Shown here: piece after piece, positions 7,288 to 14,868 of the stretch
How positions within the stretch are numbered: position 1 is the stretch's first letter
Layout of the letters: each line of letters begins with the position of its first letter
Assembly: GCA_031398325.1 (NCBI GenBank)
Contig: JANNNB010000300.1
Coordinates: 1-27,447 of the forward strand
Direction of reading: 5' to 3'
DNA from: Sva-07 sp031398325
GTDB lineage: Bacteria; Actinomycetota; Acidimicrobiia; Acidimicrobiales; Ilumatobacteraceae
Length of the DNA stretch: 27,447 bases
Made by a program: the position numbers and the translations under genes
The notes under the pieces: generated by a model
What the model was told of the DNA's origin: nothing
What the model saw: the letters and a program-made list of their open reading frames with translations, nothing else
Database searches by the model: none

Positions 7288-8168
7288 GCCTCTCGTTCAT
7301 CCGGGGGATGGTCGCCGCGGTCAACCCGTGCGGGTTCATCCTCTTGCCGACATACCTCATGTTCTTCCTCGGTCTGGAGGGGCAGCGCCCCGGCACCCAG
7401 CGGGCCACCATGCGTCGCGCCGTGCTCGTGAGCGCCGCGTTGTCGGCCGGCTTCATGGCCGTGTTCCTGGTGGCCGGTGTCATCTCCTACAACTTCACCA
7501 ACTGGATCAACGAGAACGCCAAGTACGCGACCGTCGTGATCGGAGCAGCGTTGCTCATTCTCGGCATCGCCATGTTGTTCGGTTACAAGCTGCCGTTCAC
7601 GACCCCGACCGTGTCGCGCGGCGACACGGCCAGTCGAACGATCTGGGCGATGTTCGTGTTCGGCATCGCCTATGCGGTCGCGTCGATCGGATGCACGATC
7701 GGGCTCTTCATCGCCACTGTCTTCAGCGCCTCAGCGCGCGACGGTGTGGCGACCGGAGTCGGAAACGTCGTCGCGTACGGAGCGGGGATGGCGCTCGTCG
7801 TGAGCGCGCTCACGATCGCCCTCGCATTCGCCAACACCGGCCTCCTCAGGTTCCTCCGGTCTGGCATGCAGTACGTCGACACGATCGCGGCGGTGTTCGT
7901 GATGATCTCGGGGGCGTATCTGCTCTGGTACTTCTACTGGGTCGACATTCGCGAGGTCGGCGATCCGGTCACCGACTGGGCGCTCGACCGTCAGGCCCGA
8001 GCGACGGTCTTCCTGAACGACAACTGGCAGACGGTGGGCCTCCTGCTGGCTGCGGTCGTCGCATCGGCCGTCGCGTACGTCTGGCTCCGGCCGACACGCG
8101 AGGTCGTTGCGGAACCGACACCGCTCGACGATGCACCGTCGCTCGAGAGCTCCGAACCGAAGCAGTAG
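7284..8168 (+). CDS. ccdA: CcdA-like cytochrome c biogenesis / thiol transport membrane protein
   Basis: 294 residues with about seven hydrophobic segments. The two conserved cysteines lie in helices 1 and 4: NPCGF (C16) and SIGCT (C137). This pair is the signature of the DsbD/CcdA transmembrane domain, which moves electrons from cytoplasmic thioredoxin to thioredoxin-like proteins outside. The usual six-helix core is followed by an extra helix near 245-265 and an acidic cytoplasmic tail. The start is a GTG inside the stop of the upstream TlpA-like gene, which is its likely redox partner. The stop is 14 bases from the convergent CoA-transferase gene, with no obvious terminator hairpin between them. 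Confidence 0.9.
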   Translation: MSLSFIRGMVAAVNPCGFILLPTYLMFFLGLEGQRPGTQRATMRRAVLVSAALSAGFMAVFLVAGVISYNFTNWINENAKYATVVIGAALLILGIAMLFGYKLPFTTPTVSRGDTASRTIWAMFVFGIAYAVASIGCTIGLFIATVFSASARDGVATGVGNVVAYGAGMALVVSALTIALAFANTGLLRFLRSGMQYVDTIAAVFVMISGAYLLWYFYWVDIREVGDPVTDWALDRQARATVFLNDNWQTVGLLLAAVVASAVAYVWLRPTREVVAEPTPLDDAPSLESSEPKQ

Positions 8169-8182
8169 GTCACGGTGGCCGC

Positions 8183-9487
8183 TCAGAGGTAATCGATCAC
8201 CTGCGCTGCGGCCGTGAGTTGTGCGCGGTGGTCCGGATGTGCGATCGCGATCAGGTTGCGGGTTCGCTCCCGAATCGTCCTGCCTCGAAGCTCGGCGACA
8301 CCCCACTCGGTGACCACCTTGTCGACGGTGTTCTTCGGGGTGGTCACGACATCGCCGGCGGCGAGCTGCGGCACGATCCGTGACATGCCGCCGGAGGTGA
8401 CCGACCTGAGTACCACGAACCCCTGACCGCCCTCGGAGTACATGGCGCCGCGAGCGAAATCGTTCTGCCCACCCGACGACGAGAAGTACTGGCCACCGAT
8501 CGTCTCGGAAGCGCACTGACCGAGGAAGTCGACCGTCAGCGTGGCGTTCACCGACACGAAATTGGTCTCGGTGGCGATGATGCGCGGGTCGTTGACGTAG
8601 CGCACCGCGTGCAGCTCGACCGCGGTGTTCTCGTGGAGGAACTCGTGCAGCCGAGTGGTGCCGAGTGCGAACGTCCCGACCGTCTTGGTCCGGTTGAGCC
8701 GCTTGCGGACCCCGTTCACGACGCCACTCTCGATCAGATCGACCACGCCATCGGACAAGAGCTCGGTGTGCACTCCGAGGTCGCGATGGTTGTCGAGCGC
8801 GCGCATGATGGCGTTGGGGATGGCACCGATGCCGGTCTGGATCGTCGAACCGTTCGGGATCCGTTCGGCGACGAACTCGGCGATCTTCCGATCAGCGTCG
8901 TCCGGCTCCTTCGGCGGAACCTCGACCAGCGGTCGGTCGCTGCGACACCACCCGATCACCTGCGATTCGTGGATCTGGTTCCGGCCGAACGTCCGCGGCA
9001 TCGCGTCGGTGATCTCGAGGAAGAACCGGGCCCGACCGATGAAACTCGCGGTGTAGTCGGCGGAGACCCCGAGGGAGAAGTAGCCGTGGCGGTCGGGTGG
9101 CGACGCAGCAGCGATCACGATCGGGTCGTCGGCTCGCATCCGCATCAACTGGTACACCTCGGAGAAGTGCGCCGGCACGAGACCGATCGTGCCGGCTGCG
9201 AAGTGCGGACGAGTGACCTGCGACAGGAAGTACGAGACGTGCTGGAGGCGGTCGCCATAGACGCCTGCCATGTAGGGCCGGTCGTGAACACCGTGCATCT
9301 GGTGGACCACGACGCCGTCGATCGGCGAGTCGGGGTCCGCTGCAGCCGAGTCGATCGCCTCCATCACGGCGGTCGGCTCGCCGTTCGCGAGCGGCACGAT
9401 CAGTTGGTCGCCGGGGCGGATGTGATCGATGACGTCGGCCGCGCTGTTCGGCGCGACCGTCCGACCTGGCGCCGAGGAAGACTTCAT
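8183..9487 (-). CDS. Acetyl-CoA hydrolase/transferase family (4-hydroxybutyrate CoA-transferase-like)
   Basis: 434 residues, normal for the acetyl-CoA hydrolase/CoA-transferase family. These enzymes move CoA between acyl groups through a glutamyl-CoA intermediate. The probable catalytic glutamate is E242 in LGVHTELLSDGVVDLIE. Other family blocks are QTGIGAIPNAIMRALDNH and, near the C-terminus, GGQYFSSSGGQNDFARGA. Substrate (acetate, butyrate, 4-hydroxybutyrate or succinate) cannot be fixed from sequence. The start was set at the ATG at 9487, since the open frame further upstream crosses the divergent promoter, and TACGGT lies 6 bases before this ATG. It is divergent from a Nudix gene that may hydrolyse CoA derivatives; a shared role in CoA-ester metabolism is only a suggestion. 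Confidence 0.88.
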   Translation of the reverse strand: MKSSSAPGRTVAPNSAADVIDHIRPGDQLIVPLANGEPTAVMEAIDSAAADPDSPIDGVVVHQMHGVHDRPYMAGVYGDRLQHVSYFLSQVTRPHFAAGTIGLVPAHFSEVYQLMRMRADDPIVIAAASPPDRHGYFSLGVSADYTASFIGRARFFLEITDAMPRTFGRNQIHESQVIGWCRSDRPLVEVPPKEPDDADRKIAEFVAERIPNGSTIQTGIGAIPNAIMRALDNHRDLGVHTELLSDGVVDLIESGVVNGVRKRLNRTKTVGTFALGTTRLHEFLHENTAVELHAVRYVNDPRIIATETNFVSVNATLTVDFLGQCASETIGGQYFSSSGGQNDFARGAMYSEGGQGFVVLRSVTSGGMSRIVPQLAAGDVVTTPKNTVDKVVTEWGVAELRGRTIRERTRNLIAIAHPDHRAQLTAAAQVIDYL

Positions 9488-9493
9488 CGCCAC

Positions 9494-9499
9494 ACCGTA
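9494..9499 (-). promoter_or_regulatory. -10 element of the CoA-transferase gene (leaderless)
   Basis: On the minus strand TACGGT ends 6 bases before the ATG at 9487. It faces away from the Nudix promoter, with 37 bases between the two -10 boxes. Confidence 0.6.
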
Positions 9500-9536
9500 G
9501 GCCCGCTGCGCCTCGGCGTCAGCGGATCGAGACCGA

Positions 9537-9542
9537 TACCGT
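9537..9542 (+). promoter_or_regulatory. -10 element of the NUDT19-like gene (leaderless)
   Basis: TACCGT ends 6 bases before the GTG start at 9549. Confidence 0.55.
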
Positions 9543-9548
9543 CGAGAT

Positions 9549-10376
9549 GTGAACGACCCAGCTGTCTTCGTGCCGACCGACGTGCCGATCCACCCCGCGG
9601 CGACGGTGATGTTGCTGCGCGATGCTCCGGACGGACCGGCGGGCATCGAGGTGTTCATGCTGCGCCGCACGACGAAGGCCGCATTCGGGGCGGGCATGTT
9701 CGTGTTCCCCGGCGGCCGGGTCGACGAGGCCGACGGTGCCGACGACGTCGAGCAGTTCTGTCTCGGACTGGACGACGCCGAGGCGTCGAAGCGGCTGGGT
9801 CTCGATGCAGGTGGGTTGGCGTTCTGGGTCGCCGCTGTCCGAGAGTCGTTCGAGGAAGCTGGCGTGCTGCTCGCTCAGCGCGTCGACGGTGCTCCGCTGG
9901 TGGTCGATGCCGATGACCGCCATCATGTCCACGACGGCATCCGATCGATCGTCGAGCTGTGTCGTGAGCGCGAGCTCACGATCGACCTGTCCGGGCTCCA
10001 CTACGTGGACCATTGGGTGACGCCGATCGGTGAGCGACGCCGATTCGACACCCGGTTCTTCCTCGGCGAGGTGCCCAGCGATCAGGTGCTGGTGCATGAC
10101 GACCTCGAAACGGTCGACAGCGTCTGGGTACGTCCGGCCGAAGGCTTGGCGAGCTTCGCCGACGGTCGGTGGACGATGATGCCGCCCACCATCGCCAACC
10201 TTCGCCGACTCGAGGCCCACGACAACGTGGCTGATGCGCTCCGCGCCGCGGCGTCGATCACGTCACCGGTCCGTACCGAGCCACGACTGCGTTACGGGTC
10301 CGACGGACGCGTCATCGGGATCTCCCTTCCCCACGACGACGACTACGAAGAACTGGGAGCGTCGCTACCGACCTGA
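9549..10376 (+). CDS. Nudix hydrolase, NUDT19-like
   Basis: 275 residues. The Nudix fold begins at about residue 14 (HPAATVMLLRD) and continues with EVFMLRRT and FVFPGGRVDEAD. A long insertion precedes the catalytic helix AAVRESFEEAGVLLAQ (REx2EExG, about 98-105). This split Nudix box with FPGG far from the RE helix is typical of the NUDT19/RP2 group, some of which split CoA and acyl-CoA into 3',5'-ADP and a phosphopantetheine product. The C-terminal 60 residues contain no recognised domain. The GTG start is supported by the -10 box 6 bases upstream. It converges on mrp with 17 bases between stops. Substrate is inferred from the subgroup only. Confidence 0.82.
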   Translation: MNDPAVFVPTDVPIHPAATVMLLRDAPDGPAGIEVFMLRRTTKAAFGAGMFVFPGGRVDEADGADDVEQFCLGLDDAEASKRLGLDAGGLAFWVAAVRESFEEAGVLLAQRVDGAPLVVDADDRHHVHDGIRSIVELCRERELTIDLSGLHYVDHWVTPIGERRRFDTRFFLGEVPSDQVLVHDDLETVDSVWVRPAEGLASFADGRWTMMPPTIANLRRLEAHDNVADALRAAASITSPVRTEPRLRYGSDGRVIGISLPHDDDYEELGASLPT

Positions 10377-10393
10377 CGGCCGGGAACGGCTCG

Positions 10394-11659
10394 CTACGCG
10401 ACCGGCCCGCGGCCCGACGGTCGGACGCGGACGGCAGTCGTCGCCGGGACGGGCGTTTCGCCAGCGGCTCGCTGATCGATCTCGGCGAATGCCGCGTCGA
10501 CGTTCTCGAACAGTCGAGCGGAGCAACCGGCCATGTCGACGTCGGCCGGGGACACGACCGGTGCCAGATCGGACAGGATGTGGTCGGCGATCGATCGAAA
10601 CACATCGGCTGCAGCCCCGACTCCGGCGATGCTGACCGGGTCGCCAGCGTCGCCTGCCGCTGCGACCGAGGGCTCGAGCGGCACCTGACCGAGCAACGGT
10701 GCATCGATGGCAGCCGCCAGCGCAGCGCCGCCACCCTCACCGAACAACGCGTACGTCTCGCCGTGGTCGCAGGTGAACGCACTCATGTTCTCGATCACCC
10801 CGACGACGCGCAGGAAACTGCGCTTGGCCATGTCGGCGGCTCGTTGGGCGACCTTCTGGGCGGCGAGTGCGGGTGTGGTGACGACGATCAGGTCGGTGTG
10901 GGGAAGCATTCGGGCAAGGCCCATCTGGACGTCGCCGGTGCCGGGCGGCATGTCGATCAGCAGGTAGTCGAGCTCGCCCCAGCGCACGTCGCGCAGGAAC
11001 TGCTCGACTGCCTTGGTCAGCATGAGGCCGCGCCACATGAGTGCGGTCTCCTCGTCGACGAGAAAGCCGGTCGAAACCACCTTGAGCAGCCCGTCTCCGA
11101 CGACCCGCTCGTTCGGGATGATCAGCGGTTTGGCCGAGCCGTCGACGTGTTCGGCTTCCATCCGGTCGGTGATCCCGAGCAGTCGGGGGACGGAGAAACC
11201 CCAGATGTCGGCGTCGAGCACTCCCACGATGTGTCCCCGTGCGGCGAGCGCGGCCGCGAGGTTCACCGTGACGGAACTCTTGCCGACACCGCCCTTGCCA
11301 CTGGCGATGGCGAGCACGCGGCACGACGCAGGAACCTCGGTGTCGGGAGCGCTCTCCCGGGCGTTCCACCGGGCCTTCGACATCGCCGCCGTTCGTTCGT
11401 CGGCGTTCATCTCGCCCCACGTGATCTTGACCGCACTCACGCCGGGGTGGAGCTTCAGGCGTCCTTCGATCTCGCGCTTGATCTCGGCGCGCAGTGGACA
11501 CCCCTTGATGGTGAGTTTGACCTCGACCGTCACCAGGCCGTCGGGGCTGACCGTGGCGCCGGGGACCATGCCGAGCGTGACGATGTCGCTGCCGAGTTCC
11601 GGGTCGATCACGGAACCGAGCACGTCCATCACCTGTTCAACGGTCGGTGCGATTCCCAT
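10394..11659 (-). CDS. mrp: Mrp/ApbC-family Fe-S cluster carrier ATPase
   Basis: 421 residues. An N-terminal MIP18/DUF59 domain (about 7-85; DPELGSDIVTLGMV and TIKGCPL with C54) is fused to a ParA/MinD-type P-loop ATPase whose deviant Walker A is ASGKGGVGKSS (about 119-129). The block LIDMPPGTGDVQMGL is the family's switch region. Mrp/ApbC proteins bind and pass on Fe-S clusters in the cytoplasm. The bridging CxxC of many family members is reduced here to one cysteine (FTCDHGETYALFG). About 60 low-similarity residues extend the C-terminus. It is divergent from a SufR-like regulator 39 bases away and close to an A-type carrier, so this is an Fe-S module. The ATG follows TAAAAT by 6 bases. Confidence 0.92.
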   Translation of the reverse strand: MGIAPTVEQVMDVLGSVIDPELGSDIVTLGMVPGATVSPDGLVTVEVKLTIKGCPLRAEIKREIEGRLKLHPGVSAVKITWGEMNADERTAAMSKARWNARESAPDTEVPASCRVLAIASGKGGVGKSSVTVNLAAALAARGHIVGVLDADIWGFSVPRLLGITDRMEAEHVDGSAKPLIIPNERVVGDGLLKVVSTGFLVDEETALMWRGLMLTKAVEQFLRDVRWGELDYLLIDMPPGTGDVQMGLARMLPHTDLIVVTTPALAAQKVAQRAADMAKRSFLRVVGVIENMSAFTCDHGETYALFGEGGGAALAAAIDAPLLGQVPLEPSVAAAGDAGDPVSIAGVGAAADVFRSIADHILSDLAPVVSPADVDMAGCSARLFENVDAAFAEIDQRAAGETPVPATTAVRVRPSGRGPVA

Positions 11660-11698
11660 GCGAAGATTTTACCGGCGGATTCCGTGTAATCTCGTTCC
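11660..11698. promoter_or_regulatory. Overlapping divergent promoters of mrp and the SufR-like gene, with candidate operator
   Basis: The minus-strand -10 TAAAAT (11666-11671) serves mrp and the plus-strand TAATCT (11687-11692) serves the regulator; each is 6 bases from its start codon. The two lie 15 bases apart, so each -10 falls where the other promoter's -35 should be and both cannot be open at once. An imperfect palindrome, GATT-N2-AC ... GT-N2-AATC (11665-11691), spans both and is a good candidate for the regulator's own site. Confidence 0.6.
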
Positions 11699-12424
11699 GT
11701 GGACGACCGTCTCACCGATCCTGCGCTCGATCGTTCGGTCCAGCAGGCCGATCAGCCCGACCAGCTCGACCTGCTGAAGGCGCTCGGCGACAACACCCGG
11801 TACGCGATCTACCTCGAACTCGCCCGATCGCCGCGCCCGCTCACGACCGCCGACATCGCCGAGTCGTTGGGTCTGCACCCCAACACGGTACGACCTCACC
11901 TGGAGCGGATGCGCGACATCGGGCTGCTCGACGTGGCGGTGGGCGGCCGCGGCGACGTCGGCCGCCCACAGCACCGATATTCGATCGCGGCCGACGCCCC
12001 CTCACTCGGTCTCGAGCCGCCGACGATGCCGATGCTCGCGCGGATGGTGCTGCACATGGCACAGCGGCTGAACGCGAGCGCTGATGACGCGGCCGCTGTC
12101 GGCGAGAGCGAGGGGGCAGCGCGCGCCGATCGCTACCGACTGGCGCCCTCGACGCTGGAGGCACTGGTTTCCGATCTCGATCGCCTCGGTTTCGATCCGA
12201 TCGTCACCGATGTCGCCGGCGACGACGACGCAGCCGTCGTCGCATTCGCCAACTGTCCGTTCTCGGACCTCGCTGTCGAACACCCCGACCTCGTGTGCGG
12301 GCTCCATCGCGGCCTCGTCGCGGGGTTCGTTCGTCGCATGGCCGACACCGAGGTCCGCGAGTTCTGTTCGGTCACGAGCCGAACCCCGTGTCGCGTCACC
12401 GTCGCCGCCACCGCTGCCAACTGA
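11699..12424 (+). CDS. SufR-like winged-helix Fe-S sensor regulator
   Basis: 241 residues. A winged helix-turn-helix domain (about 22-95; ALGDNTRYAIYLEL, LTTADIAESLGLHPNTVRPHLERM) resembles the ArsR/DeoR-like fold of SufR. The C-terminal half has four cysteines, C186 (NCPF), C200 (LVCGLHRG), C223 and C231 (PC), in the CPF...VC...C...PC spacing typical of regulators that hold an Fe-S cluster. SufR represses Fe-S biogenesis genes when clusters are sufficient. Its neighbours, mrp on one side and an A-type carrier on the other, fit that role. The GTG start follows TAATCT by 6 bases. It probably controls mrp and itself through the shared region and may control iscA. Related ArsR-like regulators with other ligands cannot be excluded. 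Confidence 0.8.
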   Translation: MDDRLTDPALDRSVQQADQPDQLDLLKALGDNTRYAIYLELARSPRPLTTADIAESLGLHPNTVRPHLERMRDIGLLDVAVGGRGDVGRPQHRYSIAADAPSLGLEPPTMPMLARMVLHMAQRLNASADDAAAVGESEGAARADRYRLAPSTLEALVSDLDRLGFDPIVTDVAGDDDAAVVAFANCPFSDLAVEHPDLVCGLHRGLVAGFVRRMADTEVREFCSVTSRTPCRVTVAATAAN

Positions 12425-12437
12425 ACGCGTGTCGCAG

Positions 12438-12443
12438 TAGCAT
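12438..12443 (+). promoter_or_regulatory. -10 element of the A-type carrier gene (leadered)
   Basis: TAGCAT lies about 42 bases before the ATG, leaving a leader of roughly 36 nt with a Shine-Dalgarno AAGAGGT (12474-12480). This differs from the leaderless starts around it. Confidence 0.45.
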
Positions 12444-12485
12444 GGCGTCACCGAGTCCACCCAGACCGAGTCCAAGAGGTTCACC

Positions 12486-12815
12486 ATGATCACGCTCACC
12501 GATTCCGCCGCCGTGAAGGTCCGCCAGCTGCTCGCCGACGAGGGTGCCCAGGACCTTGCGCTCCGTGTTGCCGTGCGCCCTGGTGGTTGCAGCGGCTTCT
12601 CCTACGAGATGTTCTTCGACGGTGACTTCGCCGCCGACGACCAGCAGGCGTCCTACGGCGACGATGGTCTGGTGAAGGTCGTCGTCGATCCCGCCTCGGC
12701 ACAGCTGCTCGAAGGCGCGACACTCGACTACAAGGACGGGCTCGACCAGTCGGGCTTCGCGATCACCAACCCGAACGCTTCCCGTACGTGCGGGTGCGGC
12801 CAGAGCTTCAGCTGA
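12486..12815 (+). CDS. erpA: A-type Fe-S carrier protein (IscA/ErpA/SufA family)
   Basis: 109 residues, the full length of the HesB/IscA family. The three cluster-binding cysteines are present: C35 in GGCSGFSYEM, and C102 and C104 in RTCGCGQSF. These proteins receive Fe-S clusters from the SUF machinery and hand them to client enzymes. The ATG at 12486 has AAGAGGT 5 bases upstream. Sixty-one bases separate it from the SufR-like gene, with its own candidate -10. ErpA is the usual name for the single actinobacterial copy, but IscA and SufA cannot be told apart from sequence alone. A short hairpin follows the stop. Confidence 0.93.
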   Translation: MITLTDSAAVKVRQLLADEGAQDLALRVAVRPGGCSGFSYEMFFDGDFAADDQQASYGDDGLVKVVVDPASAQLLEGATLDYKDGLDQSGFAITNPNASRTCGCGQSFS

Positions 12816-12818
12816 CGC

Positions 12819-12839
12819 TGCAGCGCACCTCGCGCTGCA
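12819..12839. terminator. Hairpin between convergent genes
   Basis: TGCAGCGC (12819-12826) pairs perfectly with GCGCTGCA (12832-12839) around a 5-base loop. It lies between the convergent stops of erpA and the Tat lipoprotein gene. There is no T run, so termination is inferred from position. Confidence 0.5.
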
Positions 12840-13766
12840 TCATCCGGTCGCTCGATTCAGGGCTTCGACCAGTTCATCGGTGTTCCACACGGCGTCCATC
12901 CGTTCGACGATCACGCCGGCCTCGTCGGTGATGAACAGCGCAGGCTCGTAGAACAACCCCAGTGCCTCGACGGCCGGAGCGACCGTGGTCGCGGTCGTGT
13001 CGACGTACACCTCGGCGTGGACGAACGCGAACGCGTCGCCGAACTCCGGCTGCACCTCGATCAGCGATTCGAGCCCCGGCGCACAGCTGCCCGTCGAACA
13101 GAACGCCGGCGTGCCGACGTAGTACACGACGGGCTTGCCGCTGGCCAAGGCCTCGGTGAGGGTCATGTCGTGGAACGGGCACGGCTCCGGCTCGCGCGTG
13201 CAGATCGGGTCGACGCCGCGGGCATCGGTCGTCGTCGGGGTGTCGAACGGTGGCAACGGATCGCCGGCGGTCGGGATCGCCACCGCATCGGGCTCCGCAA
13301 CGTCGAAGCTGGCCCCCTCCGCCGGACCGCCGTCGACCACGAGCGCGTAGAAGCCCGGCGTGTCGATCGTCGTGCGGAAGTCGTAATACGGGGCAGGCAC
13401 CGCGTCGCGGCGGGCCGCCTCGATCCGCTCACCGAGTGGCGTGCCGTCGATGTCGACGATTTGGGCACCGAGTGTGGCCGGCCCATCCTGCAACAGCACG
13501 GCGGCACCGGTCGACAAACTGATCGGCAGACGGATCGGCCCGGGCACCTGTACCGCCTGCGGGAACCGCTGCACGATCGTGTACGTGCCGGTGTCCGACT
13601 CGCCCGAACCGTCGCCCGATCCGTCACCCGATTCGTCGTCGGAACCGGAGCCGGCCGCGCTCGGGTCCGTCGAACCGCTGGCGTCGTCGGAGGAACCGTC
13701 ACTGCCGCATGCGACGAGCACCCCGCCCGCCGCGATCGTCGTGAGGAACGTCCGTCGTGACCACAT
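12840..13766 (-). CDS. Tat-exported lipoprotein with thioredoxin-like domain
   Basis: 308 residues. The N-terminus MWSRRTFLTT has a twin-arginine motif and leads into a lipobox (LVAC, C20), so it should be exported folded and lipidated. A Ser/Gly/Asp linker (21-58) holds repeats such as GSGDGSG. The middle region (about 60-165) looks like a beta-rich domain of unknown type. The C-terminal half resembles a thioredoxin-like fold: KPVVYYVGTPAFCSTGSCAPGLESL with C223 and C228 in a CxxxxC arrangement rather than CxxC, then a likely cis-Pro strand YEPALFITDEAG. C189 and C196 may form another pair. An extracytoplasmic thiol or metal function is likely, but the substrate is unknown. The ATG at 13766 was chosen because TATCGT precedes it by 7 bases and the Tat motif starts there. 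Confidence 0.78.
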   Translation of the reverse strand: MWSRRTFLTTIAAGGVLVACGSDGSSDDASGSTDPSAAGSGSDDESGDGSGDGSGESDTGTYTIVQRFPQAVQVPGPIRLPISLSTGAAVLLQDGPATLGAQIVDIDGTPLGERIEAARRDAVPAPYYDFRTTIDTPGFYALVVDGGPAEGASFDVAEPDAVAIPTAGDPLPPFDTPTTTDARGVDPICTREPEPCPFHDMTLTEALASGKPVVYYVGTPAFCSTGSCAPGLESLIEVQPEFGDAFAFVHAEVYVDTTATTVAPAVEALGLFYEPALFITDEAGVIVERMDAVWNTDELVEALNRATG

Positions 13767-13773
13767 CGCACCG

Positions 13774-13779
13774 ACGATA
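13774..13779 (-). promoter_or_regulatory. -10 element of the Tat lipoprotein gene (leaderless)
   Basis: TATCGT on the minus strand ends 7 bases before the ATG at 13766. It is paired back-to-back with the ridA promoter in a 53-base divergent region. Confidence 0.5.
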
Positions 13780-13807
13780 GGCCGACACCGCTCGAGTCCG
13801 ACCGCGG

Positions 13808-13813
13808 TAACGT
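13808..13813 (+). promoter_or_regulatory. -10 element of ridA (leaderless)
   Basis: TAACGT ends 6 bases before the ATG at 13820. Confidence 0.55.
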
Positions 13814-13819
13814 CGGCGC

Positions 13820-14170
13820 ATGAGCAAGCCACTCGGTCCCTACAGCCCCGTCGTTCGTGCGGGTGACTTCGTCATCGTCTCCGGCCAGGGTGGGATGGCC
13901 GACGGCAAGGTCGTCGAAGGTGGCGTCACGGCCGAGACCGTGCAGACCATGAAGAACCTGGCGTTCCAGCTCGAATCGGTCGGTGCCAGCCTGACCGACA
14001 TCGTCAAGACGACGTGCTTCCTCACCGACATGGAGAACTTCGCGGCGTTCAACGCCGCCTACATGGAGGCGCTCGGCGACCACCGACCCGCCCGTTCGAC
14101 CGTGGCCGTGTTGGCGCTCCCCGCCGGGTTCCTCGTCGAGGTCGAGGCCTGGGCGTACCAGCCCCAGTGA
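13820..14170 (+). CDS. ridA: RidA family enamine/imine deaminase
   Basis: 116 residues. RidA hydrolyses reactive 2-aminoacrylate and related imines released by PLP enzymes, protecting cells from their damage. The family core is present: GPYSPVVRAGDFVIVSGQGG, VQTMKNLAFQLESVGASLTDIVKTTCFLTDM, then the active-site arginine R92 in HRPARSTVAV and the acidic residues of FLVEVEAWA (E107, E109). The conserved arginine suggests deaminase activity. The ATG is supported by TAACGT 6 bases upstream. It is divergent from the Tat lipoprotein gene. A short hairpin and a 52-bp palindromic element follow before tag. Subfamily membership beyond RidA/Rid1-like is uncertain. Confidence 0.9.
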   Translation: MSKPLGPYSPVVRAGDFVIVSGQGGMADGKVVEGGVTAETVQTMKNLAFQLESVGASLTDIVKTTCFLTDMENFAAFNAAYMEALGDHRPARSTVAVLALPAGFLVEVEAWAYQPQ

Positions 14171-14175
14171 CCGCG

Positions 14176-14189
14176 CTGGACCCGTCCAG
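14176..14189. terminator. Small inverted repeat after ridA
   Basis: CTGGAC and GTCCAG flank two bases just after the ridA stop. It is short, has no T run, and with a 2-base spacer could not form a full hairpin, so its role is weakly supported. Confidence 0.3.
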
Positions 14190-14209
14190 TCCGATCCCCG
14201 GGCGATCCA

Positions 14210-14261
14210 CGTCTGTGACAAGAAATGTGCGCACCGGGTCTCCATTTTCTTGTCGCAAACG
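14210..14261. repeat. Dispersed palindromic element, copy A
   Basis: This 52-base element aligns without gaps to 25782-25833 at about 42 of 52 positions. Outer arms 14210-14225 and 14246-14261 pair with one mismatch (14213/14258) and one wobble; the centre is ACCGGGTCTCC-like. It lies between ridA and tag, genes in the same direction. A TTG inside it opens the tag reading frame but is unlikely to be the start. Confidence 0.75.
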
Positions 14262-14276
14262 CTGCTCGGACGCGCG

Positions 14277-14864
14277 ATGAGTGGCGATGACGCGACGCGC
14301 TGCTGGTGGGCACTGAGTGGCGGCCCGACGATCGGGTCCGCCTACGTCGACTACCACGACACGGTGTGGGGGGTCCCCGAACGCGACGAACGAACCCTGT
14401 TCGAGTTCCTGACACTCGAGGGCGCCCAGGCCGGATTGTCATGGTCGACGATCCTGCGCAAGATCGAGGGGTACCGTGCCGCCTTCGCAGACTTCGACGT
14501 CGAGAAGGTCGCCGCGTTCGACGACGACGACGTGGAGCGTTGCATGGCCGACGCCGGCATCGTGCGCAATCGCGGCAAGATCACGTCGACGATCGGCAAC
14601 GCCAGAGCATGGTTGGAGCTCGAGGATCCTGTGGCGCTGCTGTGGAGCTTCACCGATGGGGTGACCGTGCAGAACGAGTGGTCGACCATGGGTGACGTGC
14701 CGGCCGAGACCGATGACTCACGGGCGATGAGCAAGGAGCTGAAGCGTCGGGGGTTCCGGTTCGTCGGGCCGACGATCTGCTACGCGCTGATGCAGGCGAC
14801 CGGGATGGTCAACGATCATGTCGTCGATTGCTTTCGGCACGAGGAATGCCGGGCGCTAGCCTGA
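14277..14864 (+). CDS. tag: DNA-3-methyladenine glycosylase I
   Basis: 195 residues. Tag removes 3-methyladenine from alkylated DNA, starting base excision repair. The zinc-snap ligands are all present: C9 (TRCWW), H27 (DYHDTVWG), H181 and C185 (VNDHVVDC). The conserved block LTLEGAQAGLSWSTILRKIEGYRAAF contains the catalytic-pocket glutamate E49. The family segments IVRNRGKITSTIGNA and LKRRGFRFVGPTICYALMQATG follow. I placed the start at the ATG at 14277; the frame extends to a TTG inside the palindrome, which is less plausible. The last base of the next gene's -10 box is the first base of this stop codon. Confidence 0.94.
   Translation: MSGDDATRCWWALSGGPTIGSAYVDYHDTVWGVPERDERTLFEFLTLEGAQAGLSWSTILRKIEGYRAAFADFDVEKVAAFDDDDVERCMADAGIVRNRGKITSTIGNARAWLELEDPVALLWSFTDGVTVQNEWSTMGDVPAETDDSRAMSKELKRRGFRFVGPTICYALMQATGMVNDHVVDCFRHEECRALA
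14857..14862 (+). promoter_or_regulatory. -10 element of the small membrane protein gene, overlapping the tag stop
   Basis: TAGCCT ends 6 bases before the ATG at 14869, and its final T starts the tag stop TGA. Confidence 0.5.
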
Positions 14865-14868
14865 CCGT

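Noticed and set aside
8609..9916. Plus-strand open frame of 435 codons across the CoA-transferase and Nudix genes
   Set aside because: It crosses two genes and their divergent promoters and shows no domain.
14250..14276. TTG at 14250 as start of tag
   Set aside because: It lies inside the palindromic element and adds residues not typical of the family; the ATG at 14277 gives a normal N-terminus.
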